From an uncultured Collinsella sp. (GTDB taxonomy: Bacteria > Actinomycetota > Coriobacteriia > Coriobacteriales > Coriobacteriaceae), in the NCBI GenBank assembly GCA_900554985.1, contig USJQ01000100.1:1-5044 (forward strand): DNA of 5,044 bases, read 5' to 3'. This document shows positions 1 through 5,044 of this stretch, piece by piece. A program made the translations under genes and the position numbers. Numbering within the stretch: position 1 is the stretch's first letter; each line of letters starts with the position of its first letter. The notes under the pieces are model-generated. The model did no database searches. It was not told the origin of the DNA and worked only from the letters and a program-made list of their open reading frames with translations.

Positions 1-1716
1 GTTTCCGTGCCGGCACCCGCCGCTGCCGAGGAGCCCACGCCGGGCGTTGCCTCGGATGCCACCGATATCGATAAGGGTCTCTACACCCAGCAGTCCTTCT
101 CGGGCGTGCTGAGGTCGGTCCAGGGCGTTTCGTTTGTTAACGTGACTCCCGAAATGAAGTACTTCACCAAATACGAGAGTCACGGCAACTATAACCAGGG
201 CTTTTCGTACGGTGACGGTTATAACGCGCTGGGTTATTACCAGTTCGACCGTCGTTGGTCGCTCATCCCGTTTATGAAGCAGACCTACAACTACAACCCC
301 GAAAAATACAGCATGCTCAAGGATGCGATTGATCGCGGCAGCGAGATTTCCAACACGAGCAATGCCATGTACGAGAACGGCCAGCTCACCGAGTTGGGCC
401 GTATCGCGCAGGAGGCCTTCCAGGGCGCTTATAACACCGACCCTGCTGAGTTTTCGGCTCTGCAGGATGCGTATGCGTACAACTCGTACTATGCGGTGAC
501 CGAGGCGTGGCTCAAGAGCGGCTTGGGCATTGATATTTCGGGCCGCGCCGATTGCGTCAAGGGCATGGTGTGGAGCATCACCAACATGTGCGGCACCGGT
601 GGCTGCAGGGACTTCTTCCGTTGGGCGAATCTCTCCAACGATATGTCCGACCGCGAGTTTGTGACGGCGCTCTCTAATAGCGTGGTCAATAACGTCGCTA
701 CCAAGTATTCGAGCCAGCCCCAGTATCATGAGGGCTGGAAGAACCGCTACCGCAATGAGCTGAAGGACTGCTTGGTTTATATCGCCGAGGACGAGGCCGC
801 TGCCGCTGCGACGCCCGTGCAGCCCGAGCCCACGCCGGCGCCCACGCCGACGCCTGATTCGAATGACGACTCGAGCGACGATGCCAACGATGACAGGATG
901 GATGCGCCCTCGACCGATGCTGACGGTGATGGCTCTGCTGGTGGCACTACCAACGACGGCTCCACCTCGAACGGCTCCGATTCAAACGGCTCTGCTGCGG
1001 GCGATTCGTCTTCAAGCTCTTCCGGCAATACGGATGGCGCCGCTTCTGGTTCGACCGACGCTGACACTTCTAACTCATCCACCGGTTCGAGCGATTCGTC
1101 CGTTGACAACGGCTCTAACAATGGCTCCGGCTCTGACGCAACCCCTGGTTCCGATGCTTCCAAGGACGACTCGAATAAGGCGCCGGACGCTCCCGTTGCT
1201 TCGCCGGACAAGAAGCCTTCTTTCTCCGTGCAGCTTGGTTCTACGCTGGGCTCTTCGCTGATGGCTGGCGTCAATAACGGTTCGACTTCGAACAAGGGCA
1301 ATTCTGGTCAAGCTTCCACGGAAAAGACCGAGGCTGCAAAGGGCGACTCCAAGGACGAGGCTTCCGACAAGTCCGAACAGAAGAAGGACGAGGAAAAGAA
1401 GTCTGAATCTGAGGAGAAGGACAAGAGCAAGGACATGACCGAGGACGGAAAGCAGCAGGGCAAGGACAGCGGTAAGGGCAACACCGACAACCAGGTCCAA
1501 GAGCAAAATGGCTCCAAAACGGTGACCACCACGACCACGACGACTACAACTACCAAGTCCTCGGGCGGCAACATGCCCAAGACGGGCGATCTGATTGTGA
1601 TGGCGAGCCTTGCCAGTGCAAGCTTGGCCACACTGGGCGCTACGTCTATCGTAAGTGGTAAGCATAAGCTCGATCAGCAGAAGAAGGCTTCTGGGGAGGA
1701 CGGCTCGGAGGAGTAA
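1..1716 (+). CDS. Wall-anchored surface protein with lysozyme/transglycosylase-like domain (5' end missing)
   Basis: The frame is open from the first base to a TAA stop, giving 571 visible residues, so the true start and signal peptide lie upstream. The GTG at 7 has no visible upstream context supporting it as a start. Numbering from the first visible codon: residues about 45-262 form a globular domain. It contains Glu59-Ser60, then a Gly/Tyr-rich stretch and ALGYYQF at 76-82. This order resembles the catalytic 'ES...GALGxxQ' signature of SLT/lysozyme-like peptidoglycan hydrolases. Cysteines at 185, 197, 202 and 257 could form disulfides outside the cell. Residues about 263-284 are Pro-rich; about 285-400 are Ser/Asp/Gly/Asn-rich; about 436-497 are Lys/Glu/Asp-rich; 509-518 are ten threonines. 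MPKTG (525-529), a hydrophobic segment (about 531-551) and a tail with KHK form a sortase sorting signal. Surface anchoring is well supported. Peptidoglycan cleavage is inferred; an adhesin or non-catalytic binder is possible. Confidence 0.85.
   Translation, partial: VSVPAPAAAEEPTPGVASDATDIDKGLYTQQSFSGVLRSVQGVSFVNVTPEMKYFTKYESHGNYNQGFSYGDGYNALGYYQFDRRWSLIPFMKQTYNYNPEKYSMLKDAIDRGSEISNTSNAMYENGQLTELGRIAQEAFQGAYNTDPAEFSALQDAYAYNSYYAVTEAWLKSGLGIDISGRADCVKGMVWSITNMCGTGGCRDFFRWANLSNDMSDREFVTALSNSVVNNVATKYSSQPQYHEGWKNRYRNELKDCLVYIAEDEAAAAATPVQPEPTPAPTPTPDSNDDSSDDANDDRMDAPSTDADGDGSAGGTTNDGSTSNGSDSNGSAAGDSSSSSSGNTDGAASGSTDADTSNSSTGSSDSSVDNGSNNGSGSDATPGSDASKDDSNKAPDAPVASPDKKPSFSVQLGSTLGSSLMAGVNNGSTSNKGNSGQASTEKTEAAKGDSKDEASDKSEQKKDEEKKSESEEKDKSKDMTEDGKQQGKDSGKGNTDNQVQEQNGSKTVTTTTTTTTTTKSSGGNMPKTGDLIVMASLASASLATLGATSIVSGKHKLDQQKKASGEDGSEE
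1573..1716 (+). other. C-terminal sortase sorting signal (MPKTG, membrane segment, tail)
   Basis: The sequence encodes MPKTG at 1573-1587, followed by Asp and about 21 mostly hydrophobic or small residues (starting LIVMASLA). A polar tail follows with Lys-His-Lys just after the membrane segment and an acidic end. This is the usual three-part wall-sorting signal. Met replaces the canonical first Leu of LPXTG. In the known mechanism sortase cuts between Thr and Gly and links the protein to the peptidoglycan cross-bridge. The sortase gene is not in this window. Confidence 0.85.
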
Positions 1717-1747
1717 TCTTCCAGATCGTTTTCTATAAGAGTTTGGG

Positions 1748-1783
1748 ACGGGGTCCGGTGCGGCGGCATCGGGCCCCGTTTTT
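1748..1783 (+). terminator. Rho-independent terminator after the surface protein gene
   Basis: A nine-pair stem is formed by ACGGGGTCC (1748-1756) and GGGCCCCGT (1771-1779), with one G:T wobble pair and a 14-base loop. A run of five T residues (1779-1783) follows. It begins 31 bases after the TAA stop, so it should end the surface protein transcript and separate it from the downstream ATPase gene. Confidence 0.85.
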
Positions 1784-1833
1784 GTTGTGCAACGATTTGT
1801 TATGCCCCCTCGGGGGTCTGTTGCTACCGTTGC

Positions 1834-1847
1834 CCGAAACGTTTGCA
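1834..1847. promoter_or_regulatory. CG-centred dyad, possible LacI/PurR-type operator
   Basis: The core AAACGTTT (1837-1844) is a perfect 8-base palindrome within CCGAAACGTTTGCA. The central CG flanked by A-rich and T-rich halves resembles operators of LacI-family repressors. It ends about nine bases before the proposed -35 element of the ATPase gene. The outer bases are not symmetrical (GAAACG against CGTTTGC), and no regulator gene is present here, so this is only a candidate site. Confidence 0.3.
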
Positions 1848-1855
1848 TGTCGATA

Positions 1856-1883
1856 TTGTTGCGCTCTACCCGCTCGCTACAAT
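1856..1883 (+). promoter_or_regulatory. Candidate sigma-70-type promoter for the ATPase gene
   Basis: TACAAT at 1878-1883 matches the -10 consensus at five of six positions. TTGTTG at 1856-1861 is a weaker -35 with a 16-base spacer. Transcription would start near 1890, giving a leader of about 27 bases with the ribosome binding site in the middle. The position between a strong terminator and a start codon with a good Shine-Dalgarno sequence supports it. Confidence 0.5.
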
Positions 1884-1902
1884 GGGCATCGTGCTGCGTT
1901 AG

Positions 1903-1908
1903 AAGGAG
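1903..1908 (+). promoter_or_regulatory. Ribosome binding site that decides the ATPase start
   Basis: AAGGAG is followed by an eight-base spacer and then GTG at 1917. This places the start well downstream of the first possible in-frame start (TTG at 1743), which overlaps the terminator region and has no Shine-Dalgarno sequence. Confidence 0.8.
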
Positions 1909-1916
1909 AGTTTACG

Positions 1917-3716
1917 GTGTCTGAACAGGTGAATTGTGGTTTTACTCATGCGTTTGGTGCACGGTTGCTCAATCATGCGGATAGCGCAGCTCTACCGGTT
2001 GATGCACACGACTTTTCCGATGCAATCAATCGGTGTTTGCTCGTCGATAAGACTATGTTTATTGCCGATATATTGGACAGTGAAGCACCTGTTGCGTTTT
2101 GCTGTCGGCCCAAGGGTTTTGGCAAGAGCATGAATTTATCGATGCTCAAGTGCTATTTGGAACGACCTGATCACCGGCTGCCGGATCGAAGCCTGTTCGC
2201 TGGTACCCAGATTTGGCAGGCGGGCGGCGGTCGCTATCGTGATGAGTACGCGAGTTATCCGGTCATCATGCTCGACTTTACAGCTGCCGCTTCGAGGCAT
2301 GGCGCTGGTGCTGCGGCAGCAATTCGCGGGGCTGTCGTGCGCGAGTGCGCCCGATTGCTGCCGCTGCTTGCCGCGCCTGATCTGTCAAGACGTGAGGTTC
2401 GTCTTATCGAGAGGGCGGCGCGTGGGGTGGCCAGCGATAAGGAGATCGATGCGGCGCTTGGCGTGCTTATTAAACTGCTTCAGACAGCTTTCGATGAGCG
2501 GGTTGTTCTTCTGATAGACGACTACGACGCGGTATGTCCAAAGCGTTTGGACGCTAAGGACGACGGTAGCGTGGATTCCCTAGAGTCGCTCAGCCGAATG
2601 TTGTTCGACACCATTGCCGACGCCGGCGACTCGTTGCGATTGACGTGTCTGATGGGCGAGCGCCCCGGTCCTGCCGAGCTTGCGTTGTCCCAGCGTGGGG
2701 TTTCCTCTCGATCGGCGACGCCACTGTCGAGTTGGTGTGATCGATGGTTCGGTTTTTCGGACGACGAAGTCCAGGTGCTGTTGGATTGCGTCGGTCGCAA
2801 CGGCTGTCTGGATGACGCGCGTGAGTGGCTCGAGGGCTATCTGTTTGGTGGCTTTTATTGCTCGAGCCCGGAGCGCGTGGTGGACTACGCACATCGCGGT
2901 TGCGTCGCGCCTGTTCGGGCAGATCTGTATGGTTACGCTGACCGTCTGAGCGCATGCGTCGGCGACTGGAATCTCATGCGCCTGTCTGCATTGTTCGATT
3001 TGCTTGAGCCGCATGGGTTTATTGAGGCGCCAGTGCATGTGCTTGCCGAGGTGGCCGATGTCGCCAAGCCCGAAGATATCTGGACAGCGCTGTATCTGTC
3101 TGGATTTCTTACGACGGACATGACGGGGCATTCGGAGGACGGCGCGTGCCTTCGTTCCCTGCGTCTGCCTAACAACGAAGTGCGTCAGGCGCTCCGTCTT
3201 GTAATTCTGGAATGGTTTGAGTGCGCCGTTGAGGACGTTGGGGTTATCGACTCGTTCCATGACGGGCTGTGCCGAGGAGACGAGGACACTGTAAAGCAAG
3301 CTTTGAGCTGTGCTATCGGCGATCTGGGCATCGATGTGGGCCAATCAGATGTGCCGACAGCCTATCATCTGGCGCTTCAGGGGCTCTGCTTTGGACTGCC
3401 CGGCTATTGCAATCCCAGTTCCAAGCGAAGTGGCATCTCGGATCGCTGGGATATCCAGGTGATTCCCACCGGTCGGGTGTTTGACGTGGCCGACACGCCC
3501 GGCATGCTCGATGAGCGACCGCTCATTACGATCAACATGTTGTACGACCCTGGCGTCGATGCCCTGGGCCTGGAACTGTTGGCGGTTCAGGCGCTGCTCG
3601 ACATAGAGCGCGACGGCATCGATGATATCCGCGTGCCGCGCCCCGCCGTCGGGCGCATGCGTTGGGGCTTTGGTTTTGACGGTCAACGTGTGTCCGTGGT
3701 GTGTCAACGACTGTAG
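1917..3716 (+). CDS. AAA-ATPase-like protein with degenerate C-terminal PD-(D/E)XK nuclease domain
   Basis: The protein has 599 residues, starting at GTG 1917. It follows the layout of the AAA-ATPase-like (PF09820-type) plus DUF1703/PDDEXK_9 family. Residues 26-82 hold LPVDAHDF, VDKTMFIADIL and the Walker A-like RPKGFGKSMNLSML with Lys70 and Ser71. Walker B is LLIDDYD (198-204), with Asp202 where the family usually has Glu. FGFSDDEVQVLL (278-289) and WLEGYLFGG (304-312) match later family blocks. The C-terminal region keeps the nuclease frame: AYHLALQGL (482-490), SGISDRWDI (505-513), the LLAVQALLDI helix (554-563) and RWGFGFDGQRV (582-592). However, the expected Glu before SG is Arg504, and the expected ExK is Asn540-Met-Leu542. 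I infer working or near-working ATP binding with a probably inactive nuclease. No membrane segment or signal peptide is seen, so it should be cytoplasmic. The biological role of the family is not known to me; defence or selfish-element roles are guesses. Confidence 0.85.
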   Translation: MSEQVNCGFTHAFGARLLNHADSAALPVDAHDFSDAINRCLLVDKTMFIADILDSEAPVAFCCRPKGFGKSMNLSMLKCYLERPDHRLPDRSLFAGTQIWQAGGGRYRDEYASYPVIMLDFTAAASRHGAGAAAAIRGAVVRECARLLPLLAAPDLSRREVRLIERAARGVASDKEIDAALGVLIKLLQTAFDERVVLLIDDYDAVCPKRLDAKDDGSVDSLESLSRMLFDTIADAGDSLRLTCLMGERPGPAELALSQRGVSSRSATPLSSWCDRWFGFSDDEVQVLLDCVGRNGCLDDAREWLEGYLFGGFYCSSPERVVDYAHRGCVAPVRADLYGYADRLSACVGDWNLMRLSALFDLLEPHGFIEAPVHVLAEVADVAKPEDIWTALYLSGFLTTDMTGHSEDGACLRSLRLPNNEVRQALRLVILEWFECAVEDVGVIDSFHDGLCRGDEDTVKQALSCAIGDLGIDVGQSDVPTAYHLALQGLCFGLPGYCNPSSKRSGISDRWDIQVIPTGRVFDVADTPGMLDERPLITINMLYDPGVDALGLELLAVQALLDIERDGIDDIRVPRPAVGRMRWGFGFDGQRVSVVCQRL

Positions 3717-3720
3717 CGGC

Positions 3721-3736
3721 GGGCGAAAGCCCTTTA
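3721..3736. terminator. Short hairpin between convergent genes, weak terminator candidate
   Basis: GGGC (3721-3724), a GAAA tetraloop and GCCC (3729-3732) form a four-pair GNRA hairpin, followed on the plus strand by TTTA. On the minus strand no T-run follows. The stem is short for an intrinsic terminator, but it fills almost the whole 20-base gap between the two convergent stop codons. Confidence 0.4.
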
Positions 3737-4756
3737 CTACTCGGCGTCCTTCAGGGGCGGCATGGGCTTCCAGTTGGGATCCTTAACGATCTTGCGGGCG
3801 TCCTTCATGCCACGGCGCAGCGCCGGAATGCCGGTCTTAAAGCATTTGTCGACTGCTGCCAGACGAATGAATTCCTTGCAGAAGGTCGCGGCATTGCCCA
3901 GGCGGAACAGCATGGGGTGGTAGTCACCGTAGATCTGCATATAGCGAGCGAGGAAGCCTCGGTTGCGCATGATGTAGTAGCGGTTGGTGTCGCTCGTGGA
4001 GTTGAGCTGTCGTTTGCCGGCGATGTCCCAGTTGGAGACGGCGCGGGCACGCTTGAGCACCACGTCGGCAACAACGGCGGCGGGGAAGTGCTGGCTGGCC
4101 ACGTAGCCGTAGCAGGCATCGTCGCCGTAGATAAAGAAGCGCGCGTCGGGCAGGCCAATCTTGTCGACCACACGGCGCGAGAACATGCCGCCCTCAAAGC
4201 ACAGTTGGTTCATGGTGCGGTAGCCCTCGGGACCCAGATCCCACTTGGCGATGGGGTTAGGGATGCCGAGCGAAAGGATGAGCTGGTACTGCCAAAAGAA
4301 GGCGCCGCCGTCAAAGTCCAGGCGCGAACCCTGGATAACATCGTAGCGGTCGGTCCACTTGGCCAAGCGCTCGATGCCTTCGGGGATGACGAGCACGTCG
4401 TCGTCCATCACCCAGAACCACTGGGCCCCCAGATCGTAGGCGCATTTAGTGCCAGCGGAGAAGCCGCCCGCACCGCCGCCGTTTTCGAGCTGCGGGGCGT
4501 AGATGACACGGTCGGTGCCGCCCTGCGCGTCGGGCTGCTCGGTGTCGATGCCCCACAGGTTGGCCAGACGCTCGTTGAATGCGGTGCACATGGCCTCGGT
4601 CTCGCGCGAATTCTCGTTATCGACAATCACGATGCGCCAGGGCGTTGCCGTGAGCTCGGTCATGGAGTCGAACAAGTTGGCCAGGAGTTCCTGGCGCTTG
4701 TACGTAACGACCACGATGGCGAGCTTATCGATGGGGGCGGGAAGGGTTGAAGTCAT
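3737..4756 (-). CDS. GT2-family glycosyltransferase, galactofuranosyl/rhamnosyltransferase-like
   Basis: This 339-residue cytoplasmic-type protein has a GT-A fold signature. Residues 12-20 (LAIVVVTYK) and 42-50 (IVIVDNENS) are the nucleotide-binding strands of GT2 enzymes. GGGAGGFSAG (93-102) followed by WFWVMDDDV (113-121) is very like GlfT1/GlfT2 galactofuranosyltransferases and WbbL-type rhamnosyltransferases. Asp118-120 would bind the metal and nucleotide sugar. FFIYGDD (207-213) matches the acceptor-side 'F-x-x-x-DD' motif that supplies the catalytic base, and RYYIMRNRGFLAR (259-271) is a typical C-terminal block. No membrane segment is obvious. The ATG at 4756 is chosen because AAAGGA lies 11 bases upstream; an ATG 21 codons earlier (4819) lies inside a palindrome and has no ribosome binding site. 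Role: adding a sugar to a lipid-linked cell-envelope or exopolysaccharide glycan. The exact sugar cannot be told. It is transcribed toward the ATPase gene. Confidence 0.9.
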   Translation of the reverse strand: MTSTLPAPIDKLAIVVVTYKRQELLANLFDSMTELTATPWRIVIVDNENSRETEAMCTAFNERLANLWGIDTEQPDAQGGTDRVIYAPQLENGGGAGGFSAGTKCAYDLGAQWFWVMDDDVLVIPEGIERLAKWTDRYDVIQGSRLDFDGGAFFWQYQLILSLGIPNPIAKWDLGPEGYRTMNQLCFEGGMFSRRVVDKIGLPDARFFIYGDDACYGYVASQHFPAAVVADVVLKRARAVSNWDIAGKRQLNSTSDTNRYYIMRNRGFLARYMQIYGDYHPMLFRLGNAATFCKEFIRLAAVDKCFKTGIPALRRGMKDARKIVKDPNWKPMPPLKDAE

Positions 4757-4767
4757 GAACGAGTATA

Positions 4768-4773
4768 TCCTTT
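4768..4773 (-). promoter_or_regulatory. Ribosome binding site of the glycosyltransferase gene
   Basis: Read on the minus strand this is AAAGGA, 11 bases before the ATG at 4756. The spacing is a little long, but it is the only Shine-Dalgarno-like sequence near either candidate start. Confidence 0.6.
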
Positions 4774-4811
4774 CGCGTGGGCAGCGTATCGGCCCTGCGG
4801 AATAAACAATG

Positions 4812-4825
4812 TGTCCCATGGGACA
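4812..4825. promoter_or_regulatory. Perfect 14-base palindrome, candidate operator
   Basis: TGTCCCATGGGACA is fully self-complementary. It lies 55 bases upstream of the glycosyltransferase start and just downstream (minus-strand sense) of a TACAAT -10 candidate, so it would cover the transcription start. That placement suits a repressor site for a dimeric regulator. I do not recognise which regulator binds it. Confidence 0.5.
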
Positions 4826-4830
4826 GGACT

Positions 4831-4836
4831 ATTGTA
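4831..4836 (-). promoter_or_regulatory. Candidate -10 element of the glycosyltransferase promoter
   Basis: On the minus strand this reads TACAAT, five of six matches to TATAAT and identical to the -10 proposed for the ATPase gene. Transcription would start around 4823-4826. No good -35 is visible at 16-18 bases, where the DNA is GC-rich and palindromic, so the promoter may need an activator or be weak. Confidence 0.35.
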
Positions 4837-4843
4837 AGCGTAG

Positions 4844-4855
4844 GCGGGCGCCCGC
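4844..4855. promoter_or_regulatory. Perfect 12-base GC-rich palindrome
   Basis: GCGGGCGCCCGC is self-complementary, and the overlapping CCCGCGGG (4851-4858) is as well. It occupies the place where a -35 element of the minus-strand promoter would be expected. It may be a protein-binding site, or a chance result of GC-rich sequence. No T-run follows on either strand, so it is not a terminator. Confidence 0.3.
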
Positions 4856-4938
4856 GGGTAATGTTCCGCTAATCACCAAGAACGTTTGCTACAAGCCTGG
4901 TTGACGTGTGGGCGTAGCGAGATTGCATGCGCGCATTG

Positions 4939-4947
4939 TGGTATTAC
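4939..4947 (+). promoter_or_regulatory. Weak extended -10 candidate for the right-edge gene
   Basis: TGGTATTAC has the TGn extension and four of six -10 matches. It would start transcription about 40 bases before the GTG at 4994. No matching -35 is seen at normal spacing, so this is tentative. Confidence 0.2.
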
Positions 4948-4993
4948 ATAGGTGCCGATTCCTGTGGACGCAATCTTTCTGTTTGGATGACCC

Positions 4994-5044
4994 GTGAATA
5001 AAACTCGTTTAACCTCCTTTGCCGATAGCCTCCCCATCAAGGCC
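4994..5044 (+). CDS. Start of an unidentified protein gene, cut by the window edge
   Basis: From GTG 4994 the frame reads MNKTRLTSFADSLPIKA for 17 codons to the end of the window. An in-frame TGA immediately upstream (4988-4990) means the gene cannot start earlier in this frame. A weak GGATG (4985-4989) lies four bases before the GTG. The basic, polar beginning is protein-like, and the gene would be divergent from the glycosyltransferase with a shared promoter region. Seventeen residues are too few to name a family. Confidence 0.5.
   Translation, partial: MNKTRLTSFADSLPIKA

Noticed and set aside
1805..1816. CCCCCTCGGGGG hairpin upstream of the ATPase promoter
   Set aside because: The two-base loop forces a shorter stem, no T-run follows on either strand, and homopolymer arms arise easily in GC-rich DNA. 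There is not enough to call a terminator or operator.
1075..1848. A 257-codon minus-strand frame opposite the stalk and terminator
   Set aside because: It is antisense to low-complexity stalk codons, giving Leu/Arg-rich sequence without motifs, and it crosses the terminator.
1743..1916. N-terminal extension of the ATPase protein by 58 codons
   Set aside because: The extension starts at a TTG near the terminator stem, would contain the proposed promoter, and lacks a ribosome binding site. GTG 1917 has AAGGAG at good spacing, and family similarity begins after it.
3701..4750. A 349-codon open frame on the plus strand opposite the glycosyltransferase
   Set aside because: It mirrors a gene with clear GT2 motifs, overlaps the end of the ATPase gene, has no ribosome binding site before its GTG, and its product shows only repetitive Val/Gly/Ala/His composition typical of antisense frames in GC-rich DNA.
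4757..4819. Extension of the glycosyltransferase by 21 codons to ATG 4819
   Set aside because: That ATG is the centre of the perfect palindrome, lacks a Shine-Dalgarno sequence, and lies at or before the likely transcription start.
4920..4976. Seven-base inverted repeat AGATTGC / GCAATCT and the palindrome ATGCGCGCAT (4927-4936)
   Set aside because: The arms are short, separated by 43 bases, and not tied to a promoter element with confidence; they are within what chance allows in this length.
5010..5020. TAACCTCCTTT, similar to the 3' end of 16S rRNA (and AAAGGAGG on the minus strand)
   Set aside because: The flanking bases do not resemble 16S rRNA. On the minus strand no start codon follows at usable distance, so it is neither an rRNA end nor a working ribosome binding site. 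It fits as codons of the right-edge gene.
1..5044. CRISPR array, tRNA, insertion sequence, or toxin-antitoxin pair
   Set aside because: No regularly spaced repeats, cloverleaf sequences, transposase motifs, terminal inverted repeats or small paired genes were seen on either strand.

Overview
The window is 5,044 bases of fairly GC-rich bacterial DNA. It carries two complete protein genes, the 3' part of a third and probably the first 17 codons of a fourth. GTG starts, a surface protein with an LPXTG-type sorting signal, and a galactofuranosyltransferase-like enzyme together suggest a Gram-positive, high-GC bacterium. A gut Coriobacteriia member such as Collinsella is my best guess, but this is inference from style and gene content, not a database match.

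Layout: (1) Positions 1-1716 (+) hold the 3' part of a large secreted, wall-anchored protein. It has a lysozyme/transglycosylase-like N-terminal domain, a long Ser/Asp/Gly stalk, a Lys/Glu-rich segment, ten consecutive threonines, an MPKTG sorting signal, a membrane segment and a short tail. (2) Positions 1717-1916 contain a strong intrinsic terminator, a CG-centred dyad, a plausible promoter and a good ribosome binding site. (3) Positions 1917-3716 (+) encode a 599-residue protein of the 'AAA-ATPase-like plus PD-(D/E)XK nuclease' family. Its ATPase motifs look usable, but the nuclease active-site residues appear to be replaced. (4) Positions 3737-4756 (-) encode a 339-residue GT2 glycosyltransferase that converges on the ATPase gene with only 20 bases between the stop codons. 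(5) Positions 4757-4993 are a divergent promoter region with two perfect palindromes of 14 and 12 bases. (6) From 4994 (+) a new reading frame with protein-like sequence begins and runs off the window.

How the genes relate: the wall-anchored hydrolase-like protein and the glycosyltransferase both concern the cell envelope, but they are on opposite strands and separated by an independently transcribed ATPase gene, so no operon is implied. The ATPase gene looks like a stand-alone insertion-style accessory gene with its own promoter. No RNA genes, CRISPR array, insertion sequence or tRNA were found. Nothing here amounts to a clear new multi-gene system. The best candidates for novelty are the ATPase with a degenerate nuclease domain, the surface protein, and the palindromic divergent promoter region.
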